A stretch of 64,000 bases of DNA. Source: Populus alba. Lineage: Eukaryota; Streptophyta; Magnoliopsida; Malpighiales; Salicaceae. Positions 11,435 to 26,222 of this stretch are shown one piece after another. The stretch is from the NCBI RefSeq assembly GCF_005239225.2, contig NC_133301.1, forward strand, positions 10,106,318 to 10,170,317, given 5' to 3'. A model generated the notes under the pieces. It did not search any database and was not told where the DNA came from. It saw only the letters and a list, made by a program, of their open reading frames with translations. The position numbers and the translations under genes were made by a program. How positions within the stretch are numbered: the stretch's first letter is position 1; each line of letters begins with the position of its first letter.

Positions 11435-13042
11435 TAAAGTGGTTTTATTTTTAAATTATTTTTTGATAAAATCATTTTTCCCACTTTTTTTTAGACTAAA
11501 AGATACACTAAATGAGTCTGCATGTTAATTAAAATTAACCTTTTTTCAAATGAGGCACTCCTAAATTTAAATATAAAAAATAAATAAAAAAGAATATATT
11601 TTTTTATTCTATGAAACTTTAATAATATAAACTAGTTATTTGACTGTGTTTTGTTGCGGGTTGTAAATTTTGTGAAGGGTGAACACAATTCTCCCTTTAG
11701 GAATCATATTTTATGGTAGTTTATTGACCCGATTGCAAAGGGAGCACGCTGGAATTTCAACAGATGACATGGCAGTTGATATGACAGCGGGAACTGATGT
11801 GGCATATGAAGTTGACGTTGCAGATGAGACATGGCGACTTGGATCTGACGTGGCTGTTGTGATGGCATGTCTAGTGAGGGCTGACATGGCAGTAGTGGTT
11901 GGTGCTATAGATGATGTTGGTTGAAGGATCTATGGTGGACTCCGTGACCGTTCTTTAAAAAAAAAAGAATTAAAATAAAATAAAACTTTAAAAAATAAAG
12001 TTAAGAAAAAAAAAATTCAAGAAAAAAAAAAACTATCATTTTTTATTTAATCATAAAAAAAGTGAAAGAAAAATATATAAACAGCGTAATTCTAAAACAT
12101 CCGATCAGAACATCAATTAAAACTATTTAAAATAAATCAATATAATATATCCAAATGAGCTCAACGACGGGATCACCGCATATCGTCTTTGTCGTAATAT
12201 AGATATGGTGTCCTCACTACAACCAAATATAACCCTAAAACAGGACAGATCGCTGGGGTAAATGCAGATGCAGCCTTCTGTACAAAAAATATTAAATGAT
12301 GATGATGAAACCATATCAGTCACTGCTCTCGCGGGTCTACGTACTTGATTTTAGACCGGCAGAGAAAGCGAGTAGCCTGAAAAAGTGTGCAACATGGCCG
12401 TGGGGCCATCATGATCCATCTAATTCGAGAGGTTTCTTATTTATGGTCTTGCTCGCAACAGACAGGGATGGTGGTTGATCGAGGTGATACCGTCGCCACG
12501 TTCATGAATCAACAACCTGCTTTTCCTGCTTATTGAAGAGGAGTTCCAAACTTTGTTTTCGAATTTGTGTCCACTAATTCATGTAAAATCTGTAAGACGC
12601 TCAATTTGATTATACTCCAGTGGTTTTCATCAAGGATTTTCTGTTTATGTAAAATAGAGAGTAATCAATCAACAAGCATCAATGCATGCCATGCCAGCTC
12701 CAATAACTTTTTTTCTTACTTTCTTTTTGTCTTCTAAAGAAACATTATATATACCTTCCTTTTAGTTGAAAAAAGGCAAGCAAGTTATACTAAACTTGAA
12801 ATAAATTTACTTCACTACATTAAAATTACAAGAGAGAATGAACAATTCCCTCCATGCTGCTTCTAATCAAGTTTGTAAGACAAGAAAATTGCTCCTCCAT
12901 AACATTCCATACACACCAAAAAAAGAAAATTATAGTTGCAATCAGCTGCTAGGAACCAGGCATTGAATTCCCAAAAGTCCCTTCAAAACAACGATGCTTC
13001 AAGAGTGGGGTGGTGTTTTCAATCCATCCTGCCGTCATCAAC
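11435..13042. other. Intergenic DNA and 3' flank of the ROP gene
   Basis: Mostly AT-rich. A patch at 11679-11924 is richer in G and holds a degenerate short repeat built on GACATGGCAGTTGAT-like units, read in one frame as an Asp/Ala/Val-rich peptide without a known domain. From about 12,700 to 13,042 the sequence probably belongs to the 3' UTR of the ROP gene. Confidence 0.5.
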
Positions 13043-15440
<2,398 letters not shown>

Positions 15441-18215
15441 CTCCTCTTAAACCTGAGAACAACTTGCACAGTAACTCTTCTTTTAACTACAGCGAGAGAG
15501 TTTGGGATATATTAAACCCTCTAAAAGGTTGAGTTAAAGCAAAGAAAGATGCTTAAAGAAGGAAAAGTTGAACCGAAGATGTTAAAAAAGCAAGTGAAGT
15601 GCGAGCTTGGAATGTGGAAAGCTGAAGGGATGATATAATAGAGGTCTTTCTCTCGGGTCTCTATTTTTGTTGGAGGGAGAGAGGGAGAGAGAGAGGGAGT
15701 TTCTGTCTTTAGTCAAAGGTCCATCGCTCTTTATCGTCCCTCTCAAGAAATTTCAAAGCCAACAGAAATATTTTTTGAAATGCAGAAAACTGGGTCCCTC
15801 TCTCAAACGGGAACTATTCGATCCCTGCCGTTTGGATGGATTTGATGCCTCCTCCAATGTTACGGAGCAGCGTTTTGGTTTAAAATGTTTTTTTTTTTTT
15901 TTAAATATATTAATTAAGGGCAGAATATAAATGACACAAAATAGATAAATAATAAGGAAAAAACATAAGCAATCATTGTGCAAAATCTTAAAGCTGTAGA
16001 AAGAAAGATGAATATTTTAGGCAGGTAGTAAAAATACTTGATGCTGCTGGCAAAATCTCAACACTACAGGAGGATACGAGCCAAGGATCCATCAAGCCAT
16101 AAGAACAACTCTCTGTTCTTTATGTGCCATCGCATAATAATATAAAAAAGAAAAACAAGTCTCGGTAACTTCAACTCGAAAGCAAGCAAGAAAACAACAA
16201 CGAGAAAAACAGAGCAGTAGCCAGCGTTTCTATTAGCACTGTTTTGTTTTTTCGTGGTGCTTAGCTTTTAAAAAAATTATTTTTTTCTGTTTTCAAGTTA
16301 ATTTTTTAAAATTTTTTTATTGTTTTGATGGGTTAATGAAAAAAATATTTTTTTAAAAAAATATTATTCCAAAAATCTTGAAATGTTTTTGTTTAATTTT
16401 TATTTTTGTATTCCTAGACTGTTTTAATGTTATATTATCAAGTTAAAAATAAAATTTTTTAAAAAAATATATTTAAATATATAATATTTTAAAAAATAAT
16501 TATTACTCAAGCATGAAGAGTCAACTAGTGGCTTGCTAAAAAACAGCACATGTGTTTAAAAATTGGTTTCTTTCCCGACAACTGAAATGCGACCGTTAGG
16601 TAATATTGAACTAATAAATATAATACAAATGCAAGGACTAGTGGGGTGGTGGTCCTTTCATGCATTGCCGTCCATCTATTTGATTTAGGTGGTTTTTGGT
16701 AGTAGTTATTTTTTAAAAATATTTTAAAAAAATATATAAAAAATAATGTTATTTTATATTTTAAAACTTATTTTTAATATTAATATATTAAACATTAAAA
16801 TAATTCAAAAAATATTTAAAAAATAATTTTAATTAAAAAAATCATAAAATATAGTTTCAAGCATAAAAATAAAGAGAACCATGCTAGCATTTATTCAATA
16901 AATATTTGCAGCAGGCTCTAAAATCTAAATCATTCAGATTTAATAATTTATCATTAGGATAGTACTCTCAAAGATCCATTATACTAAAATCATTTATAAC
17001 TAAAGCTTTTTTTTTTAAAATAATAATAATAAAATTAAATATTTTATTTTTATTTTTATTATTTTTTATAAAATTATTTTAATGTATTTTTAAGTAAAAA
17101 TATATTTTTTTAAAAATTCTATCCTGATATCAAACATGGTGTTACTGTACATTCAACAACTGATTTTGATTAATTTTTCATTCTAGCACAGGTAAGTTGA
17201 TTATAAATTTTCACGGATAATCACCAAACACATGATTAATTACTTGTCTAATGCAATTTATTATTAAAAATATTTTTTAAAAAAATTTAATTTTTTTTAT
17301 TTATTTCAAATTAATATTTTTTTGATATTTTAAAATTATTTTATATATATTTTTAAATAAAAAATATTTTAAAAAATAATTACAACCGTGTTTTTAAATT
17401 GTGAATCTTTCATTACAGTCGCTTTAATTTAAAAGTTTAAAGTTTAAATTGTCCTCGTGAATTATAAAAGAATCTGTAAAATGAACTCCAATAACCGTCG
17501 TCGAGTTGAAAATTTCGCATAAAGGTAAACGAAAGTTTAAATAAAGTTCTCCAAAAAAGAACAAAAATTATAAATTGAATCATTTATGCCCCCACTTCAT
17601 TGTGAATACTTCTTTTACTCTTCATATTACCATTAACATCATAAAATAAATTAAAAGAGCAAGCTAATTTACTGTTGCAGCAGTTGTTTTAAACGAAGAG
17701 ATATTAAAGTGTCGATTTGGAATTCGTGATTTAACTTATTTTTTTTATAAAAATTTAAATTTTTTTACTTCAAATAAAATTTTTTAGTATTTTTATATTG
17801 TTTTAATATGTTAATATCAAAAATAGATTTAAAACAAATCAAAAAAATATTATTTGATGCATTTCTAAATAAAAAATACTTTGAAAAACAATCGCTATCA
17901 TATTCTCAAACACCACCTTATATTGTAGACTACGACAATGCATTTATAATGCAAAAAAAAATTATTCCTAAAGGATGTAAAAATACAATTTGATCCCTTA
18001 TTTTTTTATTTGTCACTATAGTTTTAAATATTTATGTTTTAATCATAAACTTTATTTTTATTAAGTTCCAATCTTTGAATGTTGAAAGAAAACAGAAAGT
18101 TTTTGGTTGATCTTTTAAAAGAATGCCAATCCTTACATGGAAGCTATTCATCTTTAAAAGGTGTATTCAATGGAGGTGGTTTGAATCTCTAATCACATTG
18201 GAAAAGTATTTTCAA
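15441..18215. other. ROP promoter, then AT-rich gene-free DNA with MITE remnants
   Basis: The first 300 bp hold the ROP leader and promoter, including a GGGAGAGAGAGGGAG tract near 15672-15700. The rest contains several degraded MITE-like AT-rich blocks at about 16285-16500, 16680-16860, 17240-17400 and 17700-17935. The last has an end reading AATCGCTATCATATTCTCAA next to AACACCACC. No coding region was recognised. Confidence 0.5.
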
Positions 18216-18217
18216 AA

Positions 18218-18744
18218 AATGAATCCTACCAAGCATTGCTGGGCCTGGTATGTAATATCCCATATTGACGGGCGAGGGAGTGGTAACTAGTCTTATTAAG
18301 AGTGTTGGTTGCTAACTTGTCATACGTATTTTGGGACGTCAAGCTCAGAGATGGGCTTGCGTCACCAGGAACAAAACTATGAGGGTGATAAGGCCCAAAA
18401 CAGACAATATATAGCAAGTTGGGCCGGGCTGTTACATTTGATATCAAAGCCAATCTCACTGGTTTTTCGATTGTGTTGACGGGGTCGTCGAGCTCCTTAA
18501 AGGGGTAGTGGATTGTAATATCCCACATCGGCGGCCCAACCTACCATATATTATCCGCTTTGGGCCTTACCCCCCTCACGGTTTTATTTCTGGTGACGTG
18601 AGCTCATCTTTGAGCCTGACATCCCAAAACACGTATGACAAGTTAGCAACCAGCATTTTTAATAAAGCCAACTACCACTCCCTCATTCGTCGATATGAGA
18701 TATTATATACTAGGCCCAACAATGCTTGGCAGGATTCATTTTAT
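18218..18744 (+). mobile_element. TRIM retrotransposon rearranged into a palindrome
   Basis: A 186-bp LTR at 18251-18436 starts TGTAATATCCCATATTGACG and ends GGGCTGTTACA. It is followed by a weak primer-binding site TGATATCAAAGC (18439-18450), a 77-bp internal part and a polypurine tract AAAGGGGTAGTGGA. The 3' LTR starts correctly at 18514 (TGTAATATCCCACATCGGCGG), but from about 18535 it continues as an inverted LTR copy. The inverted copy ends with about 35 bp of inverted flanking DNA (…AATGCTTGGCAGGATTCATT). The left and right arms (18218-18436 and about 18533-18744) are therefore inverted repeats. Open frames here are not genes. Confidence 0.8.
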
Positions 18745-19480
18745 ATATATAAAATTTGATTTTTTTAAAAATACAATGGATTTGTTGATAGTTTTTTCAA
18801 ATAACATTTGGGTTTTTGTTTTAATTAGTTTGTGATAATTGGTGACTTGTAAAGATAATAGCACAATTAATTCAAGAATTGTAAAGACAAGTTGCTAAAT
18901 GAACTTGTCAATTAATAAAGAGAAACCTAAGAGATCATAAAGAGAGTGACTATGGTCTTTAGCTAGTTTTGAGAGACTATTTTAGAGGCGTGATGAGAAT
19001 ATGCAACCTTTATTCTCTTGTAGATGAGAATCAACCACCACAAATCAATGAGAAAGAGATTCAAGATGTCAATAGGTTTAAGGTTTGCAAAAATCCTAGA
19101 TGTTTTGTAAATTAGGATCTATAAGGATATTTTCGATAAAGTAAATAATTTTTTACACTTTAAAAGAGTTCTTTAAAGTTAATTTTAAAGATATCAGAGC
19201 AATAGAAATTCTCAGCATATTATTGACAGCCAACAATCAAGTGTTCAAAGTTAATGCTTGAAAAGTTTTAAGATGATTTTGTTATGGTCAATAATTATAC
19301 ACATTAAGGACAATTTCCATCCTAGTTGCCATTAAGGACAATAATGTCATGTTGGGTTTTGAATTCAATACCCATTAAGGATATTTTGGTTTGTCACATG
19401 CACCGATTAATAAGAAAAACTTTTCTGGTTAACGAGGAAACATATTTACCTTTAGTACAACATACAATTTGAAGTATTTA

Positions 19481-19927
19481 TGTAAGAACCCGGTCCAACC
19501 TGTCATATATTGTTCGATTTGGGCCTTACCGTCTTTATGGTTTTGTTCCTGGTGACGCGAGCCCATCTCTGAGTCTGATGTTCTAAAACGCATATGACAA
19601 GTTAGCAACCAACACTCTTAATAAGGCCAACTACTATTCCCTCACCCGCCGATGTGGGATATTAGAATCCACCCCCTTTAAAGAGCCCAACAACCCCATT
19701 GGCACAACCGGAAAATCAATGAGGTTGGCTCTGATACCAAATATAACAGCTCGACCCAACCTGATATATATTGTCAGCTTTGGGCCTTACTGCCCTCAAA
19801 ATTTTGTTCCTGGTGACGCGAGCCCATATCTGAGCCTGACGTATCAAAACACGTATAACAAGTCAGCAACCAACACTCTTAATAAGGCCAGCTACTACTC
19901 CCTCACTCGCCGATGTGGGATATTATA
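19481..19927 (-). mobile_element. Complete TRIM retrotransposon
   Basis: Read on the minus strand: 5' LTR 19927-19742, primer-binding site TGGTATCAGAGC (19739-19728), a 75-bp internal part, polypurine tract AAAGGGGGTGG (about 19681-19671), 3' LTR 19666-19481. Both LTRs are 186 bp, the same as the LTR in the palindromic copy at 18251. The binding site is a perfect complement to the 3' end of plant initiator tRNA-Met. No protein is encoded, as expected for a TRIM, so movement would need enzymes from another element. Flanks ATTTA and ATCTA could be a decayed 5-bp target duplication. Confidence 0.85.
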
Positions 19928-22924
19928 ATCTATATAAGCATGTTACTGATAAGTACAATGTTTTCAATGAAAAGGCTAAGCATGTAAATGGTTGATAACT
20001 TTTGACTAAACATCCACGAGATAAAGGAAATAGAAATTTAAACTTGAAGATAAATTATCTCTAACCTAGAAAAGCTAATGCAGGATTGTAGATATAAAAA
20101 AAATTCTAACAATCAAATTTCACAATATATCATTTTTATTTTGTTTTTATATAAGAAAATAAAATAAAATAAAAATAATGACATGAAAAATAAATGGATG
20201 GTTGATACATATGATGGTGAGATATATTTAAGATAATAAAGATTAACAATAAAATAATGCAATGTGGCTTTGGCAAATCAAGGAATTACTCTAGATGAAA
20301 ATAAAAAAAAAAAAAAAATTCTTGAAGATACAATTTTTTTTTTCAAGACATTTCAAGTAAAGAATCTCTTAAAAACTCTTATGTCTCTTTCATCTACACT
20401 TGAAAGTCTACAAATAAAATTATGTTCGATCAAACCTAATTTATAAGAGTTTTTTAACAATATTTTCAAGATAAATCAATGATATTGTTCAAAGAATCAA
20501 ATCACAAGATTTCATTCAACAATACATGCCTAAACCCATGTTTTTACAAATAACAAAATACATATTTTATTTTCATTGAATATTAACAAGTATTTAAAGA
20601 TGATTTTTTTTTAATTAGGGTCTATTTATCAAAAAGAAAAGGTCCACACATATAAACTTTGAAGGTCAGGAGTATTGTCGACTTTCTTTTTCTTCTTTAA
20701 ATTTTTCCACCCAAATTTTCTTAATAGAACAGACGAGATATCCTTTTTTAGTTCAAATTCTAGTCATTGGTTTTTTGGATTTTTTTTTTTAATTTCAACT
20801 CTTTTTTTTTACTTAAAAACACATCTAAAATATTTTAGGATCTTCTATAAAAAAAACCATTTACAATCTTAAAACACCATTTGATCAATTTTAAAATCAT
20901 AAATCAAATAAAATTAAAACAAAAATAAAAAATCATAATCCACTTTTCTACTATATTTGAAAGGCAAAACAATCTCAATTCCACTCTCATATCTAAAATA
21001 AACAAAATAACATTAAATTTGTTTTTTTTTTTTGGGTTGCCAAGAAACTTTTTCTCTCAATTCTCAATATTCAAAAACTAAAACTTAATAAAAATAAAGT
21101 TGAGAATCAAATTATAAAAATCTAAAAGAATAGGTATCAAAAATGCAATTTTAAAATTTTATCTTGTAAAATCAATATTTAATTTAAGATTGAAATTTTC
21201 TATAACAAATCAAATACATGAAAGCATGTAAATCTAAATTGATCCCATCACATAAAACCATACCAGCATAACTTGCAAGGATGCCATTAAAAAAAACCAA
21301 AGTGTAAAAAATATTCAAGAACTTAAAAGTAAAAAAGTGGTAATGAATAATGACATGAACAGTTAAATGTTAGAGATTGCCAAACGTATAAATAGTAAAA
21401 TATATGTATTTTAGTTTTTTTTTTTCTACTTTTTTTATCAATCGACACTTTTGGCCAATTTTTGAAATTTCATTTTATTTAGTTGTTTTACCATTAAAAT
21501 AGATAATTATATGAAAGACAATGATTTAAATTCTATATGAAGAAAATATATTTTACTGGACAATTTTGTTTTATTCATGTATTTTTTGTTTGAATAAACA
21601 TATCTTTTTATTAATAGCTCATTTTTTTAATAAAAGGTAACGAGAAATAAAATAAAGGTTCATAATAATTTCATTCATTAGAAAAAACTATATCTCTTGA
21701 ATTACTTTAAAAAATATTATGATTTTAAAAGCAAGTTTTAATAAAAAAAATTAAAATGCTTTGACATTTTGTATGTGATTGAAAAGAAAACTAATATTGT
21801 AAAATCATGTAAAAATTCTATTGAAGAATAAAAAAATAATAATTAAATATCATTTTAATAATTTTATTTATAGTGTATTTTAAAAAAAAAAACAGTTTTA
21901 AAAAAATATAAAGATTTATAGAAAGAGACCACATGCCTAGGCCCAAGAGATTGGGTCTGTGCACCTATATCAAAAGAAAGAAGGTCAACCCTTGCGTGCA
22001 TGATTTTTTTTTATAAATGAATGACATGTTATTTATATTATTATTTTTTTTAAAAAAAAATTAAATATAACGTGTTTTATACATATTAGTAGACGATGCA
22101 ATGTTTGGTGGTTCATATTCTAGCCACTTGTAGTGGTAGGAAAGTCGGGCTCCGAGTTTTTAGATTTATAAACCTATATTTTAATATTCTTTACCTAAAA
22201 ACACTTAATAAACATCTTAAAAATTATATTAAATCTATTTGTAATCTCAAAACACCCTTTAATTGGTTCAAAAGAGTCAAAATTAAACTAAATAAAAAAA
22301 ATATTTTCAATATCTACTTCTTTTGGTAGAATGAAAGTTCTAAAATCATCTCATTGGCACTCCTCTCAGCAATATTAACACGATCATTTTTTGTTGTTGG
22401 AATGTGACAAACCAACCCCTCTCTCTCTTATCCTTTCTTTCCCATTATTCTCTTTCATTTCTCAAATTTAAAGACATTAAATAAATACAATTTAGAATTG
22501 AAACATACATTAAAAAACTACATGGACCAAAAATTCATAAATTGAATCTTTATCCATCAAAATGAAAATTTTTGTTTTATTCTTAATTTGATAATTGTTT
22601 TGTATATTATAAGTGTAAATCCTATTCCATTCAACTATCAACTAATTCAATTTTCAGTTTTTATCTAATAATCTGAATCTGCAAGAATATACAGAGAGAA
22701 AAAAAATCAGTAACATACACAAGGATAAAATTTTAAAACAAAAGAGTTTCTTGAAGAAGATTGAAAAAATAAATTAAAAACAACACTGTTCATCAAACAA
22801 GTGAATTCAGGTAAAGGCACAAGACATTCGCAATGGATTTGAACGGAAAATAACGATATTTTTTAAAAAGTCTTTTCCGCTCCATCAAAATTACTTTTTT
22901 GAACAAGAAGCCATCTTCACATGC
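19928..22924. other. AT-rich gene-free DNA
   Basis: Only short open frames occur, all in A/T-rich sequence and without domain signs. Poly-A and poly-T runs are frequent. Nothing else was recognised. Confidence 0.55.
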
Positions 22925-23112
22925 GTTTACAAAATCATGTTCTCACAAAATTTAAAAAAATTATTTTTTATTAAAATTTAATATAATTTATATATTTTAA
23001 ATCATTTTGATATGTTAATATAAAAATAATTTTTAAAAAATAAAAAAATATTATTAATATATATTTTCACATAAAAAATTATTTAAAAAAAAATCGTTAC
23101 CACACTACCAAA
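22925..23112. mobile_element. MITE remnant of the AT-rich family
   Basis: The core has the family pattern (ATTTTGATATGTTAATATAAAA) and the right end reads CGTTACCACACTACCAAACA, the complement of the TGTTTGGTAGTGTGGTAACG type of left end. The left end is worn. Confidence 0.55.
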
Positions 23113-23499
23113 CATCCAGGGATTGCGGAGCAGGCTACCATATTCACATCATCTCCAGCGCACGAAAAGCTCCTGTAAACGGTCATCCTGTGCTTCACCA
23201 CAACACACCTTAGAATTCCTATTCCAATTAACAGTAAATTTGACTAGCAGCATAATGCTGGCATCTACAGAATCTCCTCCTAACTTCACAGTTCAACTCT
23301 AATATATGTTGTTAATTAAAAGAACAAGGGAAATAACAAGAAGGGAAATTCAAAGATTATATAGCTCGAAAATAACATTATATAGGAAAAAGAAATATCC
23401 TCCATTATTCCCAACATCATCTAATATCAAGTTCATGACATCCTTTGCGTCCAGAAACTAAAAGGCTCAATGGCCCAGAAACAAACGAAGAAGGGAAAT

Positions 23500-24577
23500 T
23501 CAAAGATCCTTGAGGATATCATCGGCACTGGACACAGTGAATTCTCCACCACCTTCAATATTTGCAGCTTTCACCTTAAGGTCATCAACCAAGAGAGCAA
23601 ACCTCCTAGAACGGGTGCCAAGCCCTTTCTCTTGCAGGTCAAGCTCAAGGCCGAGAGCATGGGTGTAAGTTGCAGACCCATCAGCTAAGAATTTGACATG
23701 CTTATTCTCAGGGTAAGTTTTGGCCCATGCCTTCATCACAAAGGGGTCGTTGACTGCAAATGAATAAGAAACCAAAACTCAAAAAACATGGAAACCAATC
23801 GCTTTCTTTTGGTTTTCTAAACCTGTAATTAGTCTGAATTCCATCAGAATATAACATATCCAGCTGCTAAGTTACATACATATTATTTATGCCAACCAAA
23901 AAAAGAGACGCAGACTTAAGAACAATGCGAGTTGAAGTAGGGCCGCACACATTTTAGTTTTTCCTCCAACACCAATACCAGTAGCAGATTAGGTGTTTCG
24001 GACAGATTACCAAATTAGGAAAAACAAATCCAGCATTTCGAGCAGCTTTGCTCTTCCTTCCAATTTCAATTAGAACAACTGGTCAACTTAGTTACAAAAA
24101 CTTAACCCAGATTACATTTATTCGCAACAAATGGTGAAACCCTAGTTGCTGTACAGATTTTTAATCAAAATGACTCAAAAGTAAGAAAATCAAATTAATT
24201 AAAAAAAATCGATCCCCAAATGGAAATGAAGACTGTAGACACAATTTTGAGTTTCTACAAGGACATACCGCTGATGCACAAAATTTCAGCAACGCCCTTT
24301 GATTTTAACTCCTCTGCTTTCTCGATAAACCCCGGCACATGCTTCAAGCTACACATCACCAAACAACAAAATCAATCATATATATACTTAAATCGGTACC
24401 ATAAAAATAATAACTCTTTTACCTGCAGGTGGGTGTGAAGGCACCGGGAACACCAAAGACGATGACCTTTTTACCGGCAGCTAGAGAGTGTACGGACACT
24501 TCCTGGAGCTGATCTTGCTCGTCAAAATAAGCGAGCTTTCCATCAGGCAAGACATCACCAACAGCAATCGGGGCCAT
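23500..24577 (-). CDS. PRXIIB: Cytosolic type II peroxiredoxin (PRXIIB)
   Basis: Three exons, 24577-24423, 24348-24269 and 23753-23500, join with GT-AG introns to 162 residues, the standard length for plant cytosolic PrxII. The peroxidatic cysteine is Cys51 in [15 protein letters not shown], and Cys76 in AEILCIS is the resolving cysteine; the 51/76 spacing matches the family. [16 protein letters not shown] and the C-terminal [13 protein letters not shown] are also typical. The enzyme reduces hydrogen and alkyl peroxides and is recycled by glutaredoxin or thioredoxin. No transit peptide is seen, so the cytosol is expected. The start MAPIAVGD is the conserved family start. The protein looks intact. 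Confidence 0.96.
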
Positions 24578-25690
24578 ATCGAATCGACGGTATTGTTTAC
24601 GTTACTCTTAACGTGTGATCGAGTGAGGGTTTATGAGCAAAAGGTGGACACTTGCATTTAAGGGAATTGAGAAAAGTTTTGGGGTCCGGTGTAAAACGAG
24701 TGGGTGGCCGCTCTTGTAGTTATCTTGGCATGGTAGTGCTTGCCATGTGGACGACTATCTTGGTCTATGCGATCAGAGTTACGATATTGCCCTTCCTTCT
24801 TGTTTGACCTGTCGTTCCAGTCTAATCTCTCCCTCCCTCTATTTTTTCTTTTCGCGTTCGATCGGTCACATGGAGCGTAGGCTTTTTACTCTGGCCAGGG
24901 ATGAAGATTATCTCAGTCAACTTTACAACACGACGAAAGCCGGCGGTATTTATGGATGATGTGAAATCAGTCGTTCGTTATTATAATGTAATTACAGTAA
25001 AATCAAATATTTCACAGAAAAATTAATTAATAAAAAATATTTTATAATTAATTTTTAATTTAAAAAATAAATTTGTTAGATATTTTAGAAATAATAATTC
25101 ACTTATAATATCATCTATCTATTTTAATAATCACCATTATTATCTCATCTTTTTTTTTCCTATCACTTTCACCATCACCTTTCCTTCCACTATTTTAAAC
25201 AATTTTTATTTCAAAATATTTCCAAACAAGAAGACAGAAATTATTTGTTTAAATTAATTGGTCGAAATTATTGAGGTTTTAATTGAACATGATAAATTTT
25301 TTTAAAATAATTGAAATTAAAAAGAAATTAGTTGTAGTTGAAGAAATTAAAGTATTAAGAAGCAAAGTTGTCAAGTTAGCATAATTTGAGAGGTTCTATT
25401 AATTCAATTAGAGGTTTAATTGAATAAATTGATGATTTTATAGCTGATTTTGATTTTAATGTAAATGTTTTACGCATCCAGGGGCCGTATTGGAAAATCA
25501 TAGAAGCTTAAGGGTTTATTTAATTTCAGTCAAGGACTCAAATGAAAGAGTTTATTAATTTGGCTTCATATTGCACCCTTTGGATAATCAAAACTTCAGG
25601 TCAGGACGATTAAAAATGAAAACGCGCTGACAGTCAAGGACCAACTTGAACTTTATCAGTGCCAAATGATGTCGTTTGAAGCTTTGATAT
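24578..25690. other. PRXIIB promoter and intergenic DNA
   Basis: The first 150-250 bp upstream of PRXIIB on its coding strand are mixed in composition and probably hold its promoter. The rest is AT-rich. The open frame 24747-24959 has no visible domain and lies in the promoter flank. Confidence 0.45.
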
Positions 25691-26222
25691 ATATACCCTC
25701 ATCCCTTTCTTCTTCTTCTTCTTCTTCTCCAGGGACAAAAACCAGAAACTCCAGCTACCAGCCCCAAGGAAAGATGTGATAAAAGGTGGAAACTAAAAAG
25801 AAGCTCGAACAATAGCTGAAAATGAAAGATAGGATTATAAAAGTAAGGTTGAGCTTTGGGAAGAGATCGAACTGAGTGCCCACACATAATTTACAGAAAA
25901 AGTAGAAGAGCTGGAATGACAGAAGAAGACCTAACTCATAAACATCAAAGCTAAGTTAGAAAAGCTTAAGAAATGGATAGTTGGGCTGTACCTTCGCATC
26001 AAAGAACTTTAGATTGAGTTGTTTGCTAGAGAAATTGAGATTGAAAGGCAAAGTTCTAGAGTAACTGAAGCAGAAAAAGAACTTGAAAGATCGAATGAAA
26101 GAAATGATGGAGGTCCAAGATCCATACCAGAAGAAGGTGGATAGCTTGAGTATAAACAACGATGCCTTGCTCCGTTCCAATCTTACTATCACCACTACCT
26201 TGAAAGCTCGCACTATATAACT
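25690..26222 (+). pseudogene. Broken coding remnant of a coiled-coil protein
   Basis: Glu/Lys-rich coding-like sequence is seen on the plus strand after a CTTCTTCTTCTT tract at about 25706. It is interrupted by stops and frame changes. Two adjacent frames give plausible heptad-type peptides: one with LFAREIEIERQSSRVTEAEK at about 26018-26080, and another continuing with MMEVQDPYQKKVDSLSINND at about 26105-26165. I do not recognise the parent gene. It could be a decayed gene or retrocopy; no poly(A) tail was seen. Confidence 0.4.

Noticed and set aside
18226..18759. Two opposed open frames with similar peptides
   Set aside because: They are the two inverted arms of a TRIM LTR read in opposite directions.
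19719..19928. Open frame of 69 aa
   Set aside because: It lies on the antisense strand of a TRIM LTR and primer site.
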